Shown here piece by piece: positions 1 through 6,703 of a DNA stretch of 64,000 bases. Below the pieces are notes generated by a model, which was not told where the DNA came from, did not search any database, and saw only the letters and a program-made list of their open reading frames with translations. The position numbers and the translations under genes are program-made. Source of the DNA: Actinomycetota bacterium (lineage in GTDB: Bacteria > Actinomycetota > Nitriliruptoria > Nitriliruptorales > Nitriliruptoraceae); the NCBI GenBank assembly GCA_019347575.1, contig JAHWKY010000020.1:1-64000 (forward strand). The letters run 5' to 3'. Positions within the stretch are counted from its first letter, which is position 1. Each line of letters opens with the position of its first letter.

Positions 1-1070
1 TGCGCGTAGGTCGGCTTGATGCCGGGCGCGAGGGGGTGGCGGGCGAGCTCCGACGACGGCAGCACCTGCGGGAAGCGCTCGTTGCCGGGCACCGGGTCGG
101 CGAGCAGCTTCTCGCGGATCATCGCGTTGTACTGCAGGCTCGCGAACTCGGGCGTGTTGAAGTTCAGCACCACGTCGAGCTTCTGCTCACGGGCCCAGCG
201 GCGCACCCCCGGCAGGCGGCTGTGCTCGGGGACGTAGCAGTCGACCGCGACCCCGTTCTCGGACGAGGTGAAGATCCCGCGGGGCGTGTTGAACACCAGC
301 GTGAGGTTGCCGAGTGTGTGCCCCGGAGCTGCGAGCAGCGCCACGCCGGGACCGACCAGCACGTCGCCGTGGATCAGCAGCAACCGGGACTCATCGATGT
401 CGCGGTAGGTGTCGGGCTGGTGGAAGCGGGCCTGGAAGGGGTGCACCTCGCGGACGTGTTCGAGCTCGGTGCGCGGCACGATCAGGCGCGCGTTGGGGAA
501 CGCCGCCGGGACCGGAGCATCCGGGTACCCGAGGTCGGGGGCCGGGGCGGTCGTGCCGATCAGGCGCCGGATGTCCTGGGTGTGCAGGTGGTCGAAGACG
601 AGGTAGTCGACGTCCTCGGGTGCGATGCCGAGGTCGGCGAGGTGGTCGGTGACGGTGGCGTGGCGGCGGAAGAACCACTCGATGGCGCGGTCCTTGTGCA
701 GCGGCAGACGCTCGACGCTGGTCTGCAGGTAGGGCGTCTCGATCCCGAGCTCGTAGTCGGAAGGCTCGGCGAGCAGCGTCACGGTGCGGTCGCCCTCGCG
801 CCAGCGCACGACCATCACGCGGTTGGTCATCCACACGTAGGGGACCGGGGCGCTGCACGCCTCCCACAGCGCGTAGCTGCGCGGATAGGGCAGGGTCACC
901 AGCGAGCGCGACACCAGTGCATCGACCTGGCCCTGGCGCACGAACCACTCCCGGAAAGCGGCCGTCTCGGCCGGCACGCGGGCGAGGGCACGCGCGGGCG
1001 GCTCGTCGAGCGTCACGGGCGTGAACGCCTCGATCGGCGTGAACGTGGTGGTCGTGGTGGTGGAAGGCAC
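1..1070 (-). CDS. MBL-fold metallo-hydrolase, C-terminus cut by window edge
   Basis: The minus-strand frame stays open from a GTG at 1070 to the window edge, so the C-terminus is missing (about 356 residues visible). The start is preceded by AGGAG about 6 nt upstream. The protein contains DHLHTQD, a variant of the HxHxDH metal-binding loop of metallo-beta-lactamase-fold enzymes, and later a PGHTLGN motif typical of the same fold, followed by FTSSENGVAVDCY, where a metal-bridging acidic residue is expected. The family hydrolyses many ester and thioester substrates, so the substrate here cannot be named. It is divergent from a MerR-type regulator with less than 100 bp between the starts, which suggests that the regulator controls it. 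The fold is secure; the function is unknown. Confidence 0.75.
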   Translation of the reverse strand, partial: MPSTTTTTTFTPIEAFTPVTLDEPPARALARVPAETAAFREWFVRQGQVDALVSRSLVTLPYPRSYALWEACSAPVPYVWMTNRVMVVRWREGDRTVTLLAEPSDYELGIETPYLQTSVERLPLHKDRAIEWFFRRHATVTDHLADLGIAPEDVDYLVFDHLHTQDIRRLIGTTAPAPDLGYPDAPVPAAFPNARLIVPRTELEHVREVHPFQARFHQPDTYRDIDESRLLLIHGDVLVGPGVALLAAPGHTLGNLTLVFNTPRGIFTSSENGVAVDCYVPEHSRLPGVRRWAREQKLDVVLNFNTPEFASLQYNAMIREKLLADPVPGNERFPQVLPSSELARHPLAPGIKPTYA

Positions 1071-1121
1071 CGTATAGCTCCTGGGTTAAAGACCTTATCT
1101 GACACCTGATGATGGCACATG

Positions 1122-1151
1122 TTGTGATGGGACGCAAGTCCGTGGTACAGT
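1122..1151 (+). promoter_or_regulatory. Promoter of the MerR gene, leaderless
   Basis: TTGTGA (1122-1127) and TACAGT (1146-1151) are separated by 18 bp. The -10 box ends 7 nt before the ATG at 1159, so the transcript would begin at or next to the start codon. Spacers of 18-20 bp are characteristic of MerR-controlled promoters, so autoregulation is possible. Confidence 0.5.
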
Positions 1152-1158
1152 GGCCGAT

Positions 1159-1905
1159 ATGCGGTTGCGCATCGACGAGCTCGCCCAGCGTGCGGGGGTC
1201 ACCTCGCGCAACATCCGTGCGTACCAGCAGCGTGGCCTTCTGCCCGCGCCGGAGCTCGAGGGCCGCACCGGCTACTACGGCGAGGAGCACCTGCGCCGGC
1301 TCGAGCTGATCGGCGAGCTGCAGGAGCGCGGCTTCAGCCTCGAGGCCATCCGCCACACCCTCGACGCGTGGTCATCCGGTGGCGACCTCGGCCACCTGCT
1401 GGGCTTCCGCCACCTGCTCACCGCCCCGTTCGCCGAGGAGGAGCCGCGCCGCTACGGCCTCGACGAGCTCGTCGAGCGCTTCCCCGAGGCCGCCGACGAC
1501 CCCGCCCTCGTCGAACGTGCGGTGCGACTCGGGTTGCTCGAACCCGACGCCGATGGCTTCGTGGCCCGCTCCCCGCTGCTGATCGAAGCCGGCGCTGAGC
1601 TCGCCCGAGCCGGTGTGCCCCTGCGCGCGATCTTCGACCTGGTCGTGGCGGTCCGCGCCGACCTGGCCGACATCGCGCGACGCTTCGTCGGGATCGTCGA
1701 GGAGCACGTCGTGCGGCCGTTCGAAGCCGCGGGCGGCGATGGCGACCCCGGCGAGGTCATCGAGACCGTGCAGCGCCTGCGCCCCATCGCGCTCGAGGTC
1801 GTGCGTCCCTTCCTCGCCGAGCAGATGCAGCGCGCCGTGGAGGAGACGCTCCGCGAGGTCGGCCTGCGCCTCGACCGCGACCTCGAACCGCCTGCCTCGG
1901 CCTGA
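1159..1905 (+). CDS. MerR-family transcriptional regulator
   Basis: A 248-residue protein. The N-terminus (RLRIDELAQRAGVTSRNIRAY) is a winged-helix MerR DNA-binding domain: the helix-turn-helix is followed by the wing RTGYYGEEHLRRL. The remainder is a long helical effector region with no cysteine pattern suggesting metal sensing, so a small organic ligand or none is more likely. A GTG nine bases upstream (1150) is also in frame. I prefer ATG 1159 because it lies 7 nt after a good -10 box, as at other genes here, and no Shine-Dalgarno sequence precedes either start. The gene is divergent from the MBL-fold hydrolase, its probable target. Confidence 0.88.
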   Translation: MRLRIDELAQRAGVTSRNIRAYQQRGLLPAPELEGRTGYYGEEHLRRLELIGELQERGFSLEAIRHTLDAWSSGGDLGHLLGFRHLLTAPFAEEEPRRYGLDELVERFPEAADDPALVERAVRLGLLEPDADGFVARSPLLIEAGAELARAGVPLRAIFDLVVAVRADLADIARRFVGIVEEHVVRPFEAAGGDGDPGEVIETVQRLRPIALEVVRPFLAEQMQRAVEETLREVGLRLDRDLEPPASA

Positions 1906-1982
1906 CTCCCTCTGGCGACGGCGCCTCCCGCCCTTTGTCGACGCCGCATCCGCGTCGTCGATCCGATGCTCGCACCGTGCAC

Positions 1983-2052
1983 GCGACCGAGAGCGCGGTC
2001 TCGGTCGCTGGCCTGGCACGTCACTCGCCGCCGAGAGCGTGGTCTCGGCGGC
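1983..2052. terminator. Two tandem hairpins between convergent genes
   Basis: Two perfect 9-bp stems (1983-1991 with 2000-2008; 2027-2035 with 2044-2052) share the core CCGAGAGCGYGGTCTCGG but have different outer base pairs that still pair. They lie between the convergent MerR and ABM genes and probably end transcription in both directions. No U-tract is visible. Confidence 0.55.
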
Positions 2053-2059
2053 TCCGATG

Positions 2060-2425
2060 TCAGGGGGACCCTTCGGCGTCCGGGGGGCGGCGGACGGCGG
2101 TGTCGTACGGGGCGAGGTGGCGGGTCACCAGCTCGTAGTGGGCTGAGTGCTCGTCGAACCGCAGCAGCAGCTCGCGTGCTTCGTCGGGGACGACCGATGC
2201 GGTGGCTTCGGCCCCCGCGAACTCCTCCACCGCCTGGTGGTCCTCGAAGTTCATCACGGTCACGAACTCGACCTCGTCGCCGACGTCCCGCCGCATCGCG
2301 TCGATCCCGTGCAGGCCCACGATGCCGCGCGCGATGATCGCCGGGAGGATGTGCGAGTCGAGCAGGTGCTGGTAGTCGTCCGCGTCGTCTGCTGACGTCC
2401 AGCCGTGCCACATGCGGATGATCAC
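2060..2425 (-). CDS. ABM-like small protein (dimeric alpha/beta barrel)
   Basis: A 121-residue protein starting at GTG 2425, which has a strong GGAGGG 5 nt upstream; longer readings lack such a site. The beginning (IIRMWHGWTSADDADDYQHLL) and the central segment VGDEVEFVTVMNFEDHQAVEEFAG follow the pattern of antibiotic-biosynthesis-monooxygenase-like ferredoxin-fold proteins: a strand, a helix, and then a strand carrying F-V-T. Such proteins form dimers and range from monooxygenases to stress-related proteins of unknown role. Substrate and partner are unknown. The gene is divergent from the lipoprotein-like gene that follows. Confidence 0.65.
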   Translation of the reverse strand: MIIRMWHGWTSADDADDYQHLLDSHILPAIIARGIVGLHGIDAMRRDVGDEVEFVTVMNFEDHQAVEEFAGAEATASVVPDEARELLLRFDEHSAHYELVTRHLAPYDTAVRRPPDAEGSP

Positions 2426-2484
2426 GTTGGCCCTCCGGTGCGACGGGGGAACGTTAGAGGGAACGCGAGCGGTCGGTACCTTCC

Positions 2485-3441
2485 ATGCTCCTCCCGACCT
2501 GGAGCGCCCCGCTGCGCCGTCCGATCCTGCTCGCAGTCGTCGTCGCGCTCGCGACGGGGACCGCATGCGGGTCGCGCGTGCCGGTGGATCCCGTCACGGG
2601 CCTGCCGCTGTCCGAACCGACCGCGACCGCCACGAGTGCCTTGCCACCGACCGGCGACGACGACGTCGTCGCGCCGACCGCCATCCCGACCTCGATCGGG
2701 GCCGCCCCGAGCCCGACCCCCGGCGGGGCGCCGACCGGCGAGGGACAGGCGGCGCCCGTCACGCGTCCGCCGGCCGGTGCCGAGACCGAACCGTCCGCCG
2801 AGCCCAGCGGCGAGCAGCCACCTCCGGCCGACGTGCCGATGCGCCGACCGGGGACCTACACCTACGACACGAACGGATCGACGTCGACCAGCTTCACCGG
2901 CGAGCGCGAGCTACCGCCCGAGACCACCCTGACGGTGCGCCCCGCCGACGGCGCGACCCAGGTGTCGGTCCGTGACATGCGGGGCGAGAACGGGCGCGGC
3001 TCGGTGACCGAGTCGACCCTGGTCTTCTCGACCGAGGGGGTGTCGCTCGCCCGCTTGAGGGTGACCACGGTGGTCAGCGAGGGCTTCACCGACGAGCGTG
3101 AGTGGGTCCTCGACCCGCCCGAGCTGATCGCCACTCCGAACGCGGCACCAGGGGACCGGCTCACGTTCACGATGGACGACGGCGAGACCCAGGCCGACGT
3201 CACCATCGAGGTGCTCCGCGAGGAGGCGCTGACCATCGGCGGCACCGAGGTGATCACGGTCGTGGCGCGGACCACCACGCAGCTGTCGGGCCAGGTCGAG
3301 GGGGAGCAGACCACGACCTCGTGGATCCGTCGTGAGGACTTCCTGCCCGTCCGCGAGGAGGGCAGCAGCGACGTGCGCAGCGGGCCCGTCCGGGCGCAGG
3401 GGGACTACGAGGCCCAGCTGCGCTCGCTCGACCCCGCGTAG
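2485..3441 (+). CDS. Putative secreted lipoprotein, function unknown
   Basis: A 318-residue protein. The first 30 residues form a signal sequence (RRPILLAVVVALATGTAC) ending at a lipobox-like cysteine, although the -3 residue is Gly rather than Leu. Residues 35-115 are a Pro/Ala/Thr-rich low-complexity linker typical of exported actinobacterial proteins. The C-terminal 200 residues are strand-rich (TLTVRPADGATQVSVRDM, WIRREDFLPVREEG) and resemble LppX/LprG-like or DUF3108-like beta domains, but I cannot assign a family. No clear ribosome-binding site precedes the ATG, so the exact start is uncertain. Confidence 0.7.
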   Translation: MLLPTWSAPLRRPILLAVVVALATGTACGSRVPVDPVTGLPLSEPTATATSALPPTGDDDVVAPTAIPTSIGAAPSPTPGGAPTGEGQAAPVTRPPAGAETEPSAEPSGEQPPPADVPMRRPGTYTYDTNGSTSTSFTGERELPPETTLTVRPADGATQVSVRDMRGENGRGSVTESTLVFSTEGVSLARLRVTTVVSEGFTDEREWVLDPPELIATPNAAPGDRLTFTMDDGETQADVTIEVLREEALTIGGTEVITVVARTTTQLSGQVEGEQTTTSWIRREDFLPVREEGSSDVRSGPVRAQGDYEAQLRSLDPA

Positions 3442-3450
3442 GGCGCGCCC

Positions 3451-3575
3451 CGCTGCCGCTGCCGCGCACCGAGTGGGAGCAGAACGAGGCAGATGGGCCC
3501 CGAACTGCTCCCGCTGGCGCTGCCGCGCACCGAGTGGGAGCGGAACGAGGCAGATACGCCTCGAACTGCTCCCAC
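3451..3575. repeat. Tandem 61-bp hairpin repeat, probable bidirectional terminator
   Basis: Two copies of a 61-bp unit (3451-3511 and 3512-3572) lie between the convergent lipoprotein and hydrolase genes. Each copy contains an inverted repeat: GGGAGCAG pairs with CTGCTCCC in the first, GTGGGAGC with GCTCCCAC in the second. The second copy has an additional inner stem, CGAGGC/GCCTCG. The position and hairpins suggest transcription termination. Confidence 0.6.
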
Positions 3576-3579
3576 TGCT

Positions 3580-4449
3580 CTAGGTCGTGACGAGGGGGCG
3601 GCTCGGGACGTGCTCCACGATGAACCCGGCGACCTCCGCGACCACGCCGTCGTCGCGGAGCACGCGGTCGTGGCCGAGACCCGACGTCGTCACCAGCCGC
3701 GCACCGGGCCAGGCACGTGCCAGCCGTTCGATGCTCGCGATCGCTACCTCCGGGTCATCACGGTCGCCGACGACCAAGCCGGGCACGTCGAGCCCGGTGA
3801 CGATCCGCTCCGCCGCCACGGCGGCCCACACCTCGGGTCCGAACCGGGCCTCGATGCGATCCCACAGCCCCTCGGCGGCGCGCCGGGGCAAGCGGAAGCG
3901 TTCGACGAACCGAGCCACCGCCTCGTCCAGACGCACCGCTGGAGCGATCAGGGCGACCGCGTCGACCTCGAGAGCGGCGTCGAGCGCGAGGAGCGTCGTG
4001 GGGCCACCGATCGAGTGCGCGACGACCGCGCGGGCGTGGACCGTCTCGGCGACGGTGCGCACAGCGGCGGCAGCCTCGTACAGGTTCGTGCGGCGCCCCG
4101 GACTGTCGCCGTGCGCGGGCAGGTCCATCACCACGGCGCGGTAGCCCGCGGCCGCGAGGGCGTCGGCCGCCACGCGCATCGTCGCCCCGCGCGTGCCCCA
4201 GCCGTGGACCAGCAACACCGTGGGGCCGTCGCCGGTGGCGGCGCCCGCGAGGCCGTCGGGCAACTCGAGCCGGGTCGCGCGTTCGAGCCACGCATCACCG
4301 CCAGCACGGGCCCGGGGGGTCTCGACCCGCCACGGCGTGAACCACAACGCCCCGGCCAGCGGGGCGGCCGCGCGACGCGACACGCGTCCCACGGTGCGGG
4401 TGGCGAGCAGTGTCGCGAGGGCGATGCCGCGACGGTCCTGGATCCTCAT
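3580..4449 (-). CDS. Alpha/beta hydrolase
   Basis: A 289-residue serine hydrolase. The ATG at 4449 has a near-perfect GGAGGTGA 4 nt upstream. The oxyanion-hole segment VLLVHGWGTRG is followed by the nucleophile elbow VVAHSIGGPT, in which the usual first Gly is Ala. A late GLGHDRVL supplies the catalytic His, and the Asp is probably in VVGDRDDPEV. The first 40 residues are basic and Ala-rich and may be a membrane anchor or weak export signal. The gene is divergent from an HxlR regulator, and two identical palindromes lie between them, so it is probably that regulator's target. The substrate is unknown. Confidence 0.82.
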   Translation of the reverse strand: MRIQDRRGIALATLLATRTVGRVSRRAAAPLAGALWFTPWRVETPRARAGGDAWLERATRLELPDGLAGAATGDGPTVLLVHGWGTRGATMRVAADALAAAGYRAVVMDLPAHGDSPGRRTNLYEAAAAVRTVAETVHARAVVAHSIGGPTTLLALDAALEVDAVALIAPAVRLDEAVARFVERFRLPRRAAEGLWDRIEARFGPEVWAAVAAERIVTGLDVPGLVVGDRDDPEVAIASIERLARAWPGARLVTTSGLGHDRVLRDDGVVAEVAGFIVEHVPSRPLVTT

Positions 4450-4505
4450 CGTTGTCACCTCCGGGGCTGGCTCGACGTCCTGGCGACGTCGAGCTTGGCG
4501 AGTTA

Positions 4506-4553
4506 GTTGCGGAACGCAACGGACGATAGCCGGGGTCAGTTGCGCAACGCAAC
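4506..4553. promoter_or_regulatory. Twin operators, probable HxlR binding sites
   Basis: Two palindromes with the same half-sites, GTTGCG-3 nt-CGCAAC, lie at 4506-4520 and 4539-4553. Their centres are 33 bp apart, close to three helical turns. The second covers the -35 region of the hxlR promoter; the first lies just after the -10 (TATCGT) of the divergent hydrolase promoter. The arrangement fits repression of both genes by the HxlR protein. Confidence 0.7.
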
Positions 4554-4561
4554 TCACGGGC

Positions 4562-4567
4562 TACGAT
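4562..4567 (+). promoter_or_regulatory. -10 box of the HxlR gene
   Basis: TACGAT ends 7 nt before ATG 4575, implying a leaderless transcript. With a 17-bp spacer the -35 would be GTTGCG, inside the second operator. Confidence 0.5.
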
Positions 4568-4574
4568 GGGATCC

Positions 4575-5066
4575 ATGGGAACCGACTTCGGCGCGATGGC
4601 CTGCTCGATCGCCCGCACGCTCGACGTGGTGGGTGAGCGCTGGGCGCTGCTCATCATCCGCGACGCGCTCTACGGCGTGCGGCGGTTCGAGGACTTCCAA
4701 CGCGACCTCGGCATCGCGCGCAACGTGCTGACCAACCGACTCAACGAACTCGTCGAGGCCGGCGTGCTCGAGCGCAGGCTCTACGAGGAGCACCCGCCCC
4801 GGTCGGAGTACGTGCTGACGGCCAAGGGCCGCGAGCTGCTACCGGTCATCCTGGCGATGATGTGGTGGGGCGACCGCTGGACCGGCGACGGACCGGCGCC
4901 GGTGATCTTGACCCACACCACGTGCGGCGAGGTGACCCGTCCTCACGTCACCTGCGACCGTTGCGGCGAGCCCATCCGCGCCGGCGAGGTCCGCGCCGAG
5001 CCGATCCCCGTCGATGCCGAGGTGTGGGAGCGCATCCAGGCCGCCCGAGCCGCCGTCAGCTCCTGA
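4575..5066 (+). CDS. HxlR-family transcriptional regulator
   Basis: A 163-residue winged-helix protein. ACSIARTLDVVGERWALLIIRDALYGVRRF is the classic HxlR/DUF24 N-terminus, including the conserved cysteine at residue 10 that in some members senses oxidants or electrophiles. FQRDLGIARNVLTNRLNELVEAGVLERR is the recognition helix and wing region. Unusually, the C-terminus adds CGEVTRPHVTCDRCGEPI, a possible zinc-binding Cys cluster. ATG 4575 is chosen over the in-frame ATG 4566 because it sits 7 nt after the -10 box. The twin palindromes upstream are its likely operators, for itself and the divergent hydrolase. Confidence 0.9.
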   Translation: MGTDFGAMACSIARTLDVVGERWALLIIRDALYGVRRFEDFQRDLGIARNVLTNRLNELVEAGVLERRLYEEHPPRSEYVLTAKGRELLPVILAMMWWGDRWTGDGPAPVILTHTTCGEVTRPHVTCDRCGEPIRAGEVRAEPIPVDAEVWERIQAARAAVSS

Positions 5067-5082
5067 CGGTCACATCCGTGTT

Positions 5083-5115
5083 GGTACATCGCAACCGCAG
5101 AGGGTGCGAAGTACC
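5083..5115. terminator. Imperfect hairpin between convergent genes
   Basis: GGTACATCGCAACC can pair with GGTGCGAAGTACC around a short loop, with one mismatch and a bulge. It lies just after the hxlR stop and before the convergent SDR stop. Confidence 0.4.
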
Positions 5116-5141
5116 TACATCGATGGAGACTCGACGGGCAC

Positions 5142-5921
5142 TCAGGTCGGCCGGGTGATGCCGAGGAGCGCGCGTGGATCGTCGAGCCACGCGTCGAGCA
5201 GCTGCTGACCCAGCGGGTCCGCGCCGACCTTCATCGGTGGTGCCGCCGCGGTGATGGCGTCGACGATGCGGACCGCAGCCTCGTCGACGGCGGTGGTCAT
5301 CGGCTCGATCGCCAGCCTCCCTGCGTGGGCGTGGCCGGCCAGCTCGGCGTAGCCGTCGAACGCCGCTGCCTCGGGGACCCGCGCTGAGGCGGCGAGCATG
5401 TCGGTGGCGACCGGGCCGGGCAGCACCTCGACGACGCTGATCCCGAACGGGGCGAGCTCGACCCGCAGGGTCTCCGACAGCGCCCCGACCGCCGCCTTCG
5501 ACGCGCGGTACACACCGTAGAACGGCATCGGCACCACGAGGGACGAGGACGTGACGTTCGCGATGACCCCACCGCCGGCAGCTCGCAGCACGTGGATGGC
5601 GCGGCGTGTCACCTCGACCAGTCCGAACAGGTTGGTCTCGAACACCCTGCGCCAGTCCTCGAGCGGCTGGTGCTCCACCGGCAGGTAGTCGCACTCGATG
5701 CCGGCGTTGTTGACCAGGATGGTCAGGTCGTCGGGCACCTCGATCGTGTCGGGATCGGTCACGTCGAGCCGGGCGATCTCGATCGCACCACCGCTCGAGA
5801 CGAGATCCTCACCAGCGGCCGGATCGCGCATCGTCGCCACGACCGGGATGCCGCGGCTAGCGAGCTCGAGCGCGACCGCGCGGCCGATGCCGCGGCTCGC
5901 GCCGGTGACCAACGCGGTCAT
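5142..5921 (-). CDS. Short-chain dehydrogenase/reductase (SDR)
   Basis: A 259-residue classical SDR. It shows the nucleotide-binding motif TGASRGIG near residue 8, the structural NNAG, the catalytic Ser in NVTSSSL, and YRASK (Tyr and Lys of the active site). ATG 5921 has GGGAGGCG 4 nt upstream. It is 13 nt downstream of an enoyl-CoA hydratase on the same strand, so the two are probably cotranscribed and may act on a common acyl-CoA or alcohol substrate. The C-terminal extension beyond the Rossmann core is typical of extended-substrate SDRs. Substrate unknown. Confidence 0.85.
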   Translation of the reverse strand: MTALVTGASRGIGRAVALELASRGIPVVATMRDPAAGEDLVSSGGAIEIARLDVTDPDTIEVPDDLTILVNNAGIECDYLPVEHQPLEDWRRVFETNLFGLVEVTRRAIHVLRAAGGGVIANVTSSSLVVPMPFYGVYRASKAAVGALSETLRVELAPFGISVVEVLPGPVATDMLAASARVPEAAAFDGYAELAGHAHAGRLAIEPMTTAVDEAAVRIVDAITAAAPPMKVGADPLGQQLLDAWLDDPRALLGITRPT

Positions 5922-5934
5922 CGTTCGCCTCCCA

Positions 5935-6690
5935 CTATCGGCCGGTGAACCGCGGGGCGCGGCCCTCGGCGAAGGCCGCGGCACCCTCGCGAGTGTCGTC
6001 CATGTCGACCAGCTCGAGCGCTCGTCGTCGGGCGACCTCGGCGAGCTCGTCGGGAGGCTGCGTCGACGCCGCGTACGTCAGCACCTTGGAATCACGCAGA
6101 GCCGCCGGGGCGAGCACCGCGATGCGCTCCGCCCAGGCCAGAGCCGCCCCGAGCGCCCCGCCGTCGTCCACGACGCGGTTGAGGAAGCCCATCTCGGCGA
6201 GTCGCTCCGCTGGCGCCTGCTCGTCGGCCAGCAGCGCCAGCTCGAGCGCGTGCCCGGGTGCGATCCGCCGCGCCAGCGCCGCCAGCCACGGCGTGGGCAG
6301 GTTCCAGCGCGCCTCGGGCAGGCCGAACCGCGCCGACCGTCCGGCGATGCGCAGGTCGGCACCGGTCGCGATCATCATCCCGCCGCCGAGGCACACGCCC
6401 TCGATCGCCGCGATCACCGGCTTGTCGGCGAGCCCGTCGGCGACCTCGGGGTAGGGCGGGTCATCGAACCCGCCGCCGGCGGCCGCCGCGATGTCCGCCC
6501 CGGCGCAGAAGTCGTCGCCCGCTCCCGTCACCACGCCGACGCGCAGGTCGGGGTCGCCATCGAGCACGCCCCGCAGCGCCCCGACGGCGTGCAGGCCCGG
6601 CCCGTCGTAGGCGTTGCGACGGTCGGGGCGGGTGAGGGTCGCGATCAGCACCGCGCCCCGCCGCTCGTACCTGACGTAGCCGTCACCCAT
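5935..6690 (-). CDS. Enoyl-CoA hydratase/isomerase family protein
   Basis: A 251-residue crotonase-fold protein. ATLTRPDRRNAYDGPG near the N-terminus and VVTGAGDDFCAGADIAA form the CoA-binding and oxyanion-hole region. The stretch AAIEGVCLGGGMMIATGADLRIAG carries the second oxyanion Gly. The position of the usual catalytic Glu in hydratases is occupied by LPEARW, which retains Glu, so hydratase activity is plausible. ATG 6690 follows a TAGCGT box by 7 nt with no Shine-Dalgarno, so translation is probably leaderless. It is upstream of the SDR in a two-gene operon. Confidence 0.85.
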   Translation of the reverse strand: MGDGYVRYERRGAVLIATLTRPDRRNAYDGPGLHAVGALRGVLDGDPDLRVGVVTGAGDDFCAGADIAAAAGGGFDDPPYPEVADGLADKPVIAAIEGVCLGGGMMIATGADLRIAGRSARFGLPEARWNLPTPWLAALARRIAPGHALELALLADEQAPAERLAEMGFLNRVVDDGGALGAALAWAERIAVLAPAALRDSKVLTYAASTQPPDELAEVARRRALELVDMDDTREGAAAFAEGRAPRFTGR

Positions 6691-6697
6691 GGGGTGA

Positions 6698-6703
6698 ACG
6701 CTA
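6698..6703 (-). promoter_or_regulatory. -10 box overlapping the recD stop codon
   Basis: TAGCGT on the minus strand ends 7 nt before ATG 6690. Its first three bases are the TAG stop codon of recD, so the promoter of the next gene uses the stop codon of the previous one. Confidence 0.45.

Noticed and set aside
36-1109. Long plus-strand open frame over the first kilobase
   Set aside because: The minus strand encodes an MBL-fold protein with clear motifs and a ribosome-binding site; the plus frame is a GC-rich mirror with no family features.
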